Source: an uncultured Muribaculaceae bacterium
Lineage (GTDB): Bacteria > Bacteroidota > Bacteroidia > Bacteroidales > Muribaculaceae
Direction: 5' to 3'
Length of the DNA: 64,000 bases
Assembly (NCBI GenBank): GCA_910579845.1
Contig: CAJTWL010000001.1
Location: forward strand, 1-64,000
The notes under the pieces are model-generated. The model saw only the letters and a program-made list of their open reading frames with translations. It did no database searches and was not told where the DNA came from. Each line of letters starts with the position of its first letter. Within the stretch, counting starts at the first letter, position 1. Positions 1-7,451 of this stretch are shown here, piece after piece. The position numbers and the translations under genes were made by a program.

Positions 1-53
1 AGAGCACCTGACTGTTAATCAGGGGGTCGTTGGTTCAAGCCCATCTTGAAGCG
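1..53 (+). tRNA. tRNA-Asn(GTT), 3' part
   Basis: This is the 3' two thirds of a tRNA; its acceptor 5' strand and part of the D arm lie outside the left edge. The anticodon arm is visible as a 5-bp stem (7-11 with 19-23) around a loop with anticodon GTT (14-16), which reads Asn codons. The T arm has the conserved G-TTC-AA core at 33-38. The acceptor 3' strand ends at 52 with discriminator G53. No CCA is encoded, so it must be added after transcription. A terminator follows directly. Confidence 0.9.
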
Positions 54-54
54 C

Positions 55-82
55 AAGAGTCGCTATTAAGCGACTCTTTTTT
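55..82 (+). terminator. Rho-independent terminator of the tRNA
   Basis: An AAGAGTCGCT arm (55-64) pairs with AGCGACTCTT (69-78) across a 4-nt loop, followed by a run of T. It starts 2 nt after the tRNA end and ends the tRNA transcript. Confidence 0.85.
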
Positions 83-298
83 ATATCTCCTTGGGAACGA
101 TTGAGTAATGAGAAATCTGCCAATTGCATATTTTTTCGTACATATTATTATAATATAATATTATTTTGTTTTTTATTGCTAATTTTGACTAACCGAAATT
201 GCTTGAACTACTGTTTAAGTCAACTTTGGCAGCTAACCAAAAATCTAATAATTAAGAATCAATTTCTTATAATACATCATTTTATAAATCATAAAAAT

Positions 299-1252
299 AT
301 GAGCGTAGATGAAATAATGCTTCGCAGTAGATTTCAGCCACTAAAGAATATACTCGCATACGATGTATTCAACACTGGTTTCAATGGCTGGATGACCTTA
401 CTCCCGAACTTTACAGAGTATCCCGATTTTGATGTTCCTCCGACGTTAGTCAATAAGGATCAATGGCCTCCTGTAATGTTAAGTTCAGCAACATTCCGCT
501 ACCCGGGCACACACGGTGCGATGTCTGGAACATTCAGTCTAAAACTGTCCACTCGTCCGGTACATTCAAAGTATGAAGACATACCGGCTCCAGGTTCAAT
601 GGGTCATGCCATAAAACGTCTTTCATTTTATCGTCCCGGAAGCCGTTATCTTCAGATAGAATGCTGGTATGCATATACAGCGGAGCAGGACACACTTGAT
701 CCCGAAGGAAGCAGACCTCAACCTGGATTGCATGAAAAGAGTATTCGTTCATTCGGCATGGGATTCGATATTCAGGAAAGAGGAGAAAGATATCAGGTAG
801 GTGTCCGTCATCTTAATTGTTTTAATGGGAATCTTGTACAACGTTGGGAAATAGAAAATTCTGCTGATGTTACAGATAAAGACTGGGCTTTCGGACTCGA
901 GGGAGACTGGTGTAAGAGAGGTATTGATCCCTGGTGGTTCGGACGCAGATATCCGGATGGTCGCCATGACGCATTCCAGATCATTCCCGATTCTCATCAG
1001 CAACTTATCTATAATGAAACAGACTGTAAGCTTAACTGGCAATACATGCGGTTAAAGATTGATACATTGAATCGCGAATACGTGGAATTCCAGTCTCAGG
1101 ATAGAATCTTCGATCTTCGTGGCATTCATGTGACAGACGTTCCGGGATATCACAGAATTGACAATCTAATCAATCCATTGTTCTTTGTCGAGACAGATGA
1201 AGACAGAAGAGTTTTCTTTTATGTGGATTCAGTAGTAGTTTCTCAAGAATAA
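299..1252 (+). CDS. Unrecognised beta-rich cytoplasmic protein (DUF6772-like)
   Basis: A 317-residue protein starting MSVDEIMLRSRF. An upstream TTG at 101 would add 66 hydrophobic, low-complexity residues that do not resemble the rest, so the ATG at 299 is preferred. It has no signal peptide and no membrane segment. Alternating polar/aromatic strands (for example YLQIECWYAY, RLKIDTLNREYVEF) suggest a jelly-roll or lectin-like beta sandwich. From memory it resembles the uncharacterised family DUF6772; no catalytic motif is evident and I do not assign a function. It is 13 nt upstream of another beta-rich protein and in line with two exported proteins, so the four may form one operon. Confidence 0.7.
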   Translation: MSVDEIMLRSRFQPLKNILAYDVFNTGFNGWMTLLPNFTEYPDFDVPPTLVNKDQWPPVMLSSATFRYPGTHGAMSGTFSLKLSTRPVHSKYEDIPAPGSMGHAIKRLSFYRPGSRYLQIECWYAYTAEQDTLDPEGSRPQPGLHEKSIRSFGMGFDIQERGERYQVGVRHLNCFNGNLVQRWEIENSADVTDKDWAFGLEGDWCKRGIDPWWFGRRYPDGRHDAFQIIPDSHQQLIYNETDCKLNWQYMRLKIDTLNREYVEFQSQDRIFDLRGIHVTDVPGYHRIDNLINPLFFVETDEDRRVFFYVDSVVVSQE

Positions 1253-1265
1253 AATTATCAAAGTC

Positions 1266-1598
1266 ATGAATCAATTTAATGCATCGCATCTTGAAATAAA
1301 AAAATGGTTTGAAGGAAATTTCCAGACTCACCCATACGAAGCAGGTTGGGCTGACGAAGCAATTTTCTTTGTTATGATAGAACATATTAAAGAAGGGAAT
1401 CCGGTTTTGTTTGCTCAAGTGGAAATTTCACATGACGGTGTCAACTGGGCTTCTGATGGAAGCGCACCGGTCAAATTCACGGGCGAAGGTCTCCATCCCA
1501 TAAAGGTTCAGCCGAACTTTGGCAATTGGTTACGTCTGAATGTCAATATTGAGGGCGGTCCTATGTTCCTTAATATTCAGATACACTGCAAAGGATAG
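1266..1598 (+). CDS. Small unrecognised beta-sandwich-like protein
   Basis: A 110-residue protein without signal peptide, Cys pairs or membrane segment. The second half has a strand pattern typical of small beta sandwiches (FAQVEISHDGVNWASDG, then LRLNVNIEGG, then LNIQIH); 'isDGvnW' resembles turns seen in discoidin/F5-8 and carbohydrate-binding folds, but this is only a shape impression. It starts 13 nt after the preceding gene and ends 33 nt before the MBL lipoprotein, so it is probably co-transcribed with both. Pairing with the larger beta-rich protein suggests the two work together. Function unknown. Confidence 0.65.
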   Translation: MNQFNASHLEIKKWFEGNFQTHPYEAGWADEAIFFVMIEHIKEGNPVLFAQVEISHDGVNWASDGSAPVKFTGEGLHPIKVQPNFGNWLRLNVNIEGGPMFLNIQIHCKG

Positions 1599-1631
1599 GT
1601 AATATTACAATTTGCATAAATATTATTAACC

Positions 1632-2987
1632 ATGAAATTTTACTCAAAATACATAGCTTTAGCCATTGCAGTAATTATGTTTCTACCTTCATGCGGAGGA
1701 GACGATCCGAATTCCGGAATTGCTCCTGACAAGCCGGAAGAGCCTGAGACTCCTACCCCGGATGTCTCAGCCCAGGCTAAAAGTGGAAATCTGCCTGCTT
1801 GGCAGAAAGGCTATCTTGATATACATTTCATAAACACCGTTACCGGAGAATCTGAATTTATCATACTCCCGGACGGAACACAAATGCTTGTTGACGCTGC
1901 AAGTTCATTAGCTGCCACCGGTAAGGATGAACTTAGCCAACGTTGGAATCCCAACAAAAGAGGAAGTGAGATAATAACCGAATACATTAAAAAATGTATG
2001 GAATGGACCAAAAATGACAGAATTGATGCATTCCTTGGCACTCATTTTCATAATGACCATATGGGCGGATTCTCAACATCTTTGCCAATGTCTGCCAATT
2101 CATACTATCGAATCAATGGCGCGACAGAAATACTTGATAATTTTCCTGTAACACTAATGGTTGACAGAGGTTATCCAAACTATGACTATCCGTATAACCA
2201 GACAGATGCCTCCAAAGATGCAAACAGGGCAAATATCATCAACAATTACAAGAAAGCCATTGACTGGCACATGGCTAACAGAGGACTTAAAGTTGAAAAA
2301 TTCGCTCCGGGAAGTAAAACACAGTTCACACTTCAGAAAGATGCCAACTCATATCCGAATGTAACCATACAGAATGTATACGCAAACGGAGAGCTTTGGA
2401 CAGGAAGCGGTACTGCAACAAAATCCATTTTTCCTGATAAATCAACTTTCTCAGGAGTCGGAGGAAATGATGAGTACTCTCCGAGTGAAAACGCTTGCTC
2501 AACCGTATTTGTACTCACTTATGGCAAATTTAATTTCTATTCAGGCGCAGATATCTGCAACTCCGGCAATTCCACATACGCTTGGAAAGGTGTAGAGAAT
2601 GAAGTCACAAATGTTGTAAGCGCGGTAGAGGTTATGAAAGCTGATCATCACGGATTAAATGGGACAGGTGCACAAATACTTCTTACCAAACTGAATCCAA
2701 ATATAATCATATGTACCCCCTGGCAAGACCGACATCCGAGCCCGGATGTGCACAAGAGATTCACATCAGCAAACACGAATAACGGAAATGCAAAAATCCT
2801 TTATTCGAATCTTGCACCATCAAATAAAGCTCAGTTTACAGCAGGTCTTGACAATATTTTTGCAGCAGGCGGTCATATAGTTGTACGTGTTGATCCGGAA
2901 GGAAAGACATATCATGTTTATATGCTTAACGACCAGAATGACAAATTTGAAATTATCAAGACCATAGGGCCACTCGTATGTAAATAA
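1632..2987 (+). CDS. Exported metallo-beta-lactamase-fold hydrolase lipoprotein
   Basis: A 451-residue lipoprotein. The signal ends in a lipobox LPSC with Cys at residue 21, followed by GGDDP, an acidic stretch of the kind that sends Bacteroidetes lipoproteins to the cell surface, and a Pro/Glu-rich linker. The catalytic domain carries the metal motif H-x-H-x-D-H (THFHNDHMGG, about residue 137). Distal ligands are probably the Asp in 'YSGADI' and the His pair in 'KADHHGLNG', as in ComEC/Rec2-like MBL enzymes. Members of this fold cleave phosphodiesters, esters or nucleic acids, and the substrate cannot be read from sequence. The next gene encodes a secreted protein paralogous to one beside the metallophosphoesterases at 41-45 kb, which points to an extracellular role. 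Confidence 0.8.
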   Translation: MKFYSKYIALAIAVIMFLPSCGGDDPNSGIAPDKPEEPETPTPDVSAQAKSGNLPAWQKGYLDIHFINTVTGESEFIILPDGTQMLVDAASSLAATGKDELSQRWNPNKRGSEIITEYIKKCMEWTKNDRIDAFLGTHFHNDHMGGFSTSLPMSANSYYRINGATEILDNFPVTLMVDRGYPNYDYPYNQTDASKDANRANIINNYKKAIDWHMANRGLKVEKFAPGSKTQFTLQKDANSYPNVTIQNVYANGELWTGSGTATKSIFPDKSTFSGVGGNDEYSPSENACSTVFVLTYGKFNFYSGADICNSGNSTYAWKGVENEVTNVVSAVEVMKADHHGLNGTGAQILLTKLNPNIIICTPWQDRHPSPDVHKRFTSANTNNGNAKILYSNLAPSNKAQFTAGLDNIFAAGGHIVVRVDPEGKTYHVYMLNDQNDKFEIIKTIGPLVCK

Positions 2988-3000
2988 AACAAGCCATGAT

Positions 3001-3035
3001 ATTTCAACCCGTTATAAATTATAACGGGTTGAAAT
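3001..3035. terminator. Perfect intergenic hairpin
   Basis: Two 16-nt arms (3001-3016 and 3020-3035) are perfectly complementary around a 3-nt loop. It lies in the 76-nt gap between the MBL lipoprotein and the next secreted protein. There is no T tract on the + strand, so it may be an mRNA 3' stabiliser or partial terminator rather than a strong intrinsic terminator. Confidence 0.6.
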
Positions 3036-3063
3036 AAACAATATTAACCTAAAACATATACAA

Positions 3064-4116
3064 ATGAGAAAATCTTTACTACTCGCAGGTGTTTTACTTG
3101 CACCAATGATGTCTAACGCCCAGAATTACCACGGATTCTCGATCAATGCATCCCAGGAACTGATTGACAACACCTTAGGAACAGTGCTTTCCAATAAAGC
3201 ATACAGAGTTGAAGGCAAAGCTGTCACACTTCAGGTTATTTATCAGCCAAAATATCAGATTCAGACTGTAAACGATGCTTTGACAGAATGGAAAGCCGGA
3301 TCTACTACAAAAGGAGAGCCCGGATCCCTTATCGATTACACATCTCCTGCCACATCCGGCAAAGACCAGATTGAAGTAAATGAAGCAATGACTACCGGAA
3401 AAATAGATGGTATGGTTCTAAAATCCTACATGGGAGCCGACGGTTTGGCATATGTGGATATGCCTACAAAATATTATAAGAATGGCGTCCTGACTGATGT
3501 TCCGGCAACCGGGGGTGATATTCGCGTACGTTTTTGTACAGAATCATCATCAAAAAGCAGATTAGGTGACGATCCTCAAGTTTACGTAACTGACATCACA
3601 GGCGTATACGTTACAGTCTCTGCCCCGACAACAGTCAAGATAACAAGTGACTATGTTCAGGCAAATACAACCACAACATTCACCGAAAGTGCAGGTGGTC
3701 CAGACTATGACGCGTGTGGAAAAGTTCAGCGTCTTGCGTATTTCGAAATGCCTTCAACAACATCAACCTCAGCTCAGGATATAAAATTCGAAGGAAAAGC
3801 GAAGGGAAGCTGGAACCTATTTACTTATAAAAGAAACACTAAAGATAGCTATGGCTTTCCACTACGCTATATAGACATTGTTTTCTATGGTGTGAAACCG
3901 GGTGAAAAAGTTGGTTGGACAAACTACCAGTCACTCCATGCAGGATATACTCCCACTCCATATACCGGAGGAGCCGGTGTCGGCGAGATTCTTACCGATG
4001 ATGAGAACGTATCTGTAGAATACTATAACCTTCAGGGTATGAAAATTGCTCAGCCTGAAAACGGAATCTATATCGAACGAAAAGGCAATAAAACCCGTAA
4101 AGTCGTTATTAAATAA
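3064..4116 (+). CDS. Secreted protein with C-terminal sorting-like tail (HHG family)
   Basis: A 350-residue secreted protein. The signal peptide MRKSLLLAGVLLAPMMSNA is followed by Q20-N-Y-H-G-F; a Gln at +1 is usual for Bacteroidetes signal peptidase I substrates. The middle is beta-rich. The end, 'VEYYNLQGMKI...ENGIYIERKGNKTRKVVIK', has the YNLQG...GIY...K-rich form of Bacteroidales type IX-like C-terminal sorting domains. The segment before the tail ('YIDIVFYGVKPGEK' and 'QSLHAGYTPTPY') matches the protein at 45263-46324 ('FLDIAVYGVKPGDV', 'QTLHDGWTPKPF'), so the two are paralogues, each behind exported metallohydrolase genes. No catalytic motif was seen; function unknown. Confidence 0.75.
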   Translation: MRKSLLLAGVLLAPMMSNAQNYHGFSINASQELIDNTLGTVLSNKAYRVEGKAVTLQVIYQPKYQIQTVNDALTEWKAGSTTKGEPGSLIDYTSPATSGKDQIEVNEAMTTGKIDGMVLKSYMGADGLAYVDMPTKYYKNGVLTDVPATGGDIRVRFCTESSSKSRLGDDPQVYVTDITGVYVTVSAPTTVKITSDYVQANTTTTFTESAGGPDYDACGKVQRLAYFEMPSTTSTSAQDIKFEGKAKGSWNLFTYKRNTKDSYGFPLRYIDIVFYGVKPGEKVGWTNYQSLHAGYTPTPYTGGAGVGEILTDDENVSVEYYNLQGMKIAQPENGIYIERKGNKTRKVVIK

Positions 4117-4150
4117 TTATACAGCTTCAATTAATACCAACAATAGACAC

Positions 4151-4188
4151 AGAGGCTATCCGTTTTCATTTCGGATAGTCTCTTTTTT
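4151..4188 (+). terminator. Rho-independent terminator
   Basis: A 12-bp stem (4151-4162 with 4172-4183, one G-T pair) is followed by a T tract. It closes the operon-like run that starts at 299. Confidence 0.85.
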
Positions 4189-4247
4189 AATACCTCTCAT
4201 TCCGTAAGATCAGACTTTCGCTATTTTTTTTCATCATATATTCTGCT

Positions 4248-4263
4248 TATATTTGTACCTTTG
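4248..4263 (+). promoter_or_regulatory. Two overlapping Bacteroidetes -7 elements
   Basis: TATATTTG (4248-4255) is directly followed by TACCTTTG (4256-4263), both matching the TAnnTTTG consensus of the primary Bacteroidetes sigma factor. No good TTTG -33 box is seen 19-21 nt upstream of either. The phosphorylase start is about 60 nt downstream. Confidence 0.5.
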
Positions 4264-4325
4264 TAAAACGCAATGATGAAAATAGCGTTAATATAATAAG
4301 AAGTTACTAATAAAATAATTTTGCC

Positions 4326-5204
4326 ATGGAAAACAATAGAATAATTCCACCTTCGGAACTGATTATCAATGAAGACGGCTCAGTGTTTCATATTCATCTT
4401 AAACCGGAACAATTACGTGATAATATAATTTTTGTAGGTGATCCCGGACGAGTTGATATGGTGGCAAGCTATTTCGATACGATAGATTATAATATTTCCT
4501 CACGAGAATTCCACGCCATTGCAGGCACATACAAAGGCAAGCAATTAATGGTGCTGTCTCATGGGATAGGACCTGACAATATAGAAATTTGTGTTACAGA
4601 GCTTGACGCCCTTGCAAACATAGATTTTAAAACCCGTAAAGTCAAACCCGAGCATCGCACACTTAATATTGTACGCATCGGTACATCCGGCTCTCTTCAG
4701 GAGAATCTGCATATCGGAGATTTTGTCATAGCGGAAAAGGGAACGGGATTTGATGGAATACTGAATTTCTATGCAGACAGAGACAACGTGTGTGATCTCG
4801 AGTTTGAGAAACAGTTTATGGAACATACGAACTGGAATAAGACTTGGGCTGCACCATATACTGTTAATGCAGACGAATCCCTTGTCGAGAAAATCGGCAG
4901 AGACGATATGTTGCGCGGATATACTATCGCAGCTGTTGGATTTTATGCACCTCAGGGAAGAATGGTCAGATTGCGTCTTACTGACCCAAAGCTTAACGAG
5001 AAAATAGAAAATTTCCGATATAATGGAAAACCTATTACTAACTTTGAAATGGAATCAGCTTGTCTGCAGGGTCTGTCAAGACTTTTGGGTCATCGTGCGA
5101 TGACAGTGTGCTGCATTATTGCAGAAAGACGCCTGAATAATGCAAATACAGACTACAAACCCAAAGTGAGAAAACTAGTCGAAACTGTGCTTGACCGCAT
5201 ATAG
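4326..5204 (+). CDS. Uridine/nucleoside phosphorylase family enzyme
   Basis: A 292-residue cytosolic enzyme of the PNP/UDP phosphorylase superfamily, which splits a nucleoside with phosphate into base and (deoxy)ribose 1-phosphate. The phosphate-binding 'VGDPGRVDMVA' (about residue 38) and the later 'VRIGTSGSLQ' are the two signature loops. The nucleoside site is marked by 'NFEMESACLQGLS' (about 240), in which the ME pair contacts the ribose. The overall length and the 'FVIAEKGTGFDG' region favour uridine phosphorylase over purine enzymes, but specificity is not certain. It is monocistronic, behind two TAnnTTTG elements and convergent with dprA. Confidence 0.85.
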   Translation: MENNRIIPPSELIINEDGSVFHIHLKPEQLRDNIIFVGDPGRVDMVASYFDTIDYNISSREFHAIAGTYKGKQLMVLSHGIGPDNIEICVTELDALANIDFKTRKVKPEHRTLNIVRIGTSGSLQENLHIGDFVIAEKGTGFDGILNFYADRDNVCDLEFEKQFMEHTNWNKTWAAPYTVNADESLVEKIGRDDMLRGYTIAAVGFYAPQGRMVRLRLTDPKLNEKIENFRYNGKPITNFEMESACLQGLSRLLGHRAMTVCCIIAERRLNNANTDYKPKVRKLVETVLDRI

Positions 5205-5280
5205 CAAGAGTATAAAATATATTGGGATATTCAACTTCCAAGGCTATTTGCGCCAAGTTCTGCAACAGCAACTTATATTA

Positions 5281-6402
5281 CTAAGATATCTGGAATCTAT
5301 TACCCGGAAGACGAGTAATGATTCCGTCAAACTCGAGTTCAGTAAGAGATGCCATCAATTTAGGTACTGACAAACAAGTACCGATATGGATGGCATCAAT
5401 TGTCAATGCCTGTCGACCCTGTTTTAAATATTCGAATATAATCTTATTATTACCTTCAAGCTCAGGAAACAGATTCCGCTGAGAATAATCAATATTGATC
5501 TGTTCCGGTTGCCAATTCATCAGTTCCATTATATCTAACCCGGAATTGACAAGACTCGCTTTATTTTTGCGGATTAAATGATTACATCCACCACTTGATT
5601 GATCTGACACTCGCCCTGGAACGGCAACGACTTCTCTGTTATAATTAAAGGCAAGATTTGCCGTACTCATTGCACCACCCTTGATCCCAGATTCCACTAC
5701 TGCGGTTATGTGACTTAACCCGGCTACAATTCTATTTCTCTCAAGAAACTTCCCTGCATATGGCTTGGATCCGGATGGATATTCGGAAACAATGGCGCCC
5801 CCGGATTTAATAATATTTCTTGCAAGTGTTCTATTTGCTGCAGGATAAATCATATCCAGACCATGTGCCACAACTGCCGCCGTCTTTAGATTCGAATCCA
5901 TTGCTGCTTCATGGGCAATAGAATCAATTCCAAATGCCAATCCACTTATTACTTTCAGATCCGGCAAATAATTAGACATTGAGGATATGGAATCGCGACA
6001 AAATTCAACGCCATAAGATGTGCACCTTCGCGTTCCCACCATAGCAAGAATATGGTCGCCATTCAAATCCATCTTTCCCAATTTGTATAGAATAACAGGT
6101 GCATCAGGAATTTCTCTTAAAAGCCAGGGATAATCGTCATCAAGGAGAGAATAGGCGCTGATTTTATTTCGCGTAATAAAATCGTTTTCTTTCTCAGCTC
6201 TTTGCCATGCACTGTTTCTATTCTTTTTAAATGAATGTAAATCTATGACAGATGACAGCTCTACAGATGTATTGACAACATCTCCGAGAAACAGATCATC
6301 CGGAGTTATACCCAATGACCCAATTGCACGTAGATTCTCAGCTTTTATTCCTGGAATAAAAGATAATGCAATCTTTGCTATTTCATGATTATTATCACTC
6401 AT
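5281..6402 (-). CDS. dprA: DNA-processing protein DprA
   Basis: A 373-residue DprA/Smf protein, which loads RecA on incoming single-stranded DNA during transformation. The Rossmann-like core has 'MVGTRRCTSYG' (about residue 120), 'VISGLAFGIDSIAHEAA' and 'VVAHGLDMIYPAANRTLA', followed by 'RNRIVAGLS'. The N-terminal helix-hairpin-helix-like region and a C-terminal winged-helix-like segment (from about 315, 'GRQALTIDAIHIGT') complete the usual domain order. It is the last gene of the minus-strand run, 13 nt after the thioesterase. No other competence gene is in the window. Confidence 0.93.
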   Translation of the reverse strand: MSDNNHEIAKIALSFIPGIKAENLRAIGSLGITPDDLFLGDVVNTSVELSSVIDLHSFKKNRNSAWQRAEKENDFITRNKISAYSLLDDDYPWLLREIPDAPVILYKLGKMDLNGDHILAMVGTRRCTSYGVEFCRDSISSMSNYLPDLKVISGLAFGIDSIAHEAAMDSNLKTAAVVAHGLDMIYPAANRTLARNIIKSGGAIVSEYPSGSKPYAGKFLERNRIVAGLSHITAVVESGIKGGAMSTANLAFNYNREVVAVPGRVSDQSSGGCNHLIRKNKASLVNSGLDIMELMNWQPEQINIDYSQRNLFPELEGNNKIIFEYLKQGRQALTIDAIHIGTCLSVPKLMASLTELEFDGIITRLPGNRFQIS

Positions 6403-6415
6403 TTATAATTAGAAG

Positions 6416-6835
6416 CTATTTGATATACTTGCCAAAAGCCTTTGCAAGCTCCTCTCCCCTCGTCAACTTGCCGTCATGTAATGATACTACAGTCACGACA
6501 CCTTTTGCGCACATTTCTCCATCAGGTCGCACAATATCCTGATAGAAAACAAACCTCGCGCCCTTTCTCTCTATTCTTAGACCACTTACAAAACGGTCTC
6601 CACTACGCAACGATGAATGGTACTCAACTTCTATTTTTCGCACCACTGCAACTATACCCTGCTCAAGCATCTCTTTAAACGACAATCCGGCGTCTTCACA
6701 AAATCTATGGCGCGTATGCTCCATATAATGGAGATAATTGGCATTATTTACTATACCCTCAAAATCAAGCTCATAATCACGGACCTCCATATCCATGACA
6801 TAGCAATATTTATTATTATTGGAAAGTAACGGCAT
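6416..6835 (-). CDS. Acyl-CoA thioesterase, YbgC/4-HBT family
   Basis: A 139-residue single hot-dog-fold thioesterase, cytosolic, expected to hydrolyse acyl-CoA or acyl-ACP. The signature 'VRDYELDFEGIVNNANYLHYMEHTRHRF' region (residues 18-45) contains the catalytic-type Asp and the N-Y-L-x-Y motif of the YbgC/FcbC subfamily; the usual 'YEVDxxGVV' Asp is E-L-D-F here. The ATG at 6835 is used; the in-frame Met at residue 14 is an alternative start. It lies between a membrane protein and dprA in the minus-strand run. The physiological substrate is unknown. Confidence 0.85.
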   Translation of the reverse strand: MPLLSNNNKYCYVMDMEVRDYELDFEGIVNNANYLHYMEHTRHRFCEDAGLSFKEMLEQGIVAVVRKIEVEYHSSLRSGDRFVSGLRIERKGARFVFYQDIVRPDGEMCAKGVVTVVSLHDGKLTRGEELAKAFGKYIK

Positions 6836-6898
6836 ATTACAACTTTGTAATTTAATAAAGAATATATTTAGAATTAACCACAGAATACTTATAAATTC

Positions 6899-6928
6899 AA
6901 CTATTGTGGTTTTAACTATTGTGGTTTT
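6899..6928. repeat. 15-bp tandem duplication
   Basis: AACTATTGTGGTTTT occurs twice back to back. The second copy overlaps the last two bases of the stop codon of the membrane-protein gene (6927-7451, minus). It looks like a recent slippage or duplication event. Confidence 0.8.
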
Positions 6929-7451
6929 ATGCTTTTATCTTATTTACAAAATTGATAAAATCAACCTCTTTTTCAAATGCTGAAACAGGTAGCCAGATAA
7001 ATCCGAAATTAAAATTCATTTTTAACAAAATTGAATTTTTCAATATCAAAGGTGTACTGAATGAATTTCTTTTTAATAATATACTTCGTGTTGCTTCCAC
7101 CGATTCCATGTCATCCTCTTCACCTTCAATAGCCTTGTTCCATTTCATCAACACCTCTATATCTTCATCCTTGACAGTGATACTGTGCATTGTTATATTG
7201 AAATAACAGCTTTCCTTTAATCCATAATACAGATATATCAGCAACAGAGCGACAGGCAATACTAAGAAAAGAACCATACATGCAATAACTGCATATCTTA
7301 TATCAATAATTATACCGGCAGCAAGACCGATTAAAACAAACGAGCTCAAAAGTATTATCCATACCTTACCGTAAAGCAGTATTACAGCAAGAACAAATAA
7401 GTGTGATGGCATTCTGAACCAGTCAGTTCTAAGCTCACCGTTGTTTTCCAT
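6927..7451 (-). CDS. Unrecognised two-helix membrane protein (YcxB-like?)
   Basis: A 174-residue protein starting at the ATG at 7451; a GTG one codon upstream is possible. Two hydrophobic helices lie at about residues 15-45 and 50-75, followed by a soluble beta-rich domain of about 100 residues ending 'FGFIWLPVSAFE...FINFVNKIKA'. This arrangement (two N-terminal helices, then a pleckstrin-like domain with 'iPkxaF...fxxfl') resembles YcxB-type proteins, but similarity is weak and I assign no function. Its start overlaps the 3' end of the upstream Ntn-hydrolase gene by 17 nt, so the two are translationally coupled. Confidence 0.7.
   Translation of the reverse strand: MENNGELRTDWFRMPSHLFVLAVILLYGKVWIILLSSFVLIGLAAGIIIDIRYAVIACMVLFLVLPVALLLIYLYYGLKESCYFNITMHSITVKDEDIEVLMKWNKAIEGEEDDMESVEATRSILLKRNSFSTPLILKNSILLKMNFNFGFIWLPVSAFEKEVDFINFVNKIKA

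Noticed and set aside
101..298. N-terminal extension of the first gene from a TTG
   Set aside because: The 66 extra residues are hydrophobic low-complexity sequence unlike the rest; the ATG at 299 begins the conserved-looking protein.
1..1600. Integrated element at tRNA-Asn
   Set aside because: tRNA 3' ends are common integration sites, but no integrase, no repeated tRNA end and no mobile genes are visible downstream.
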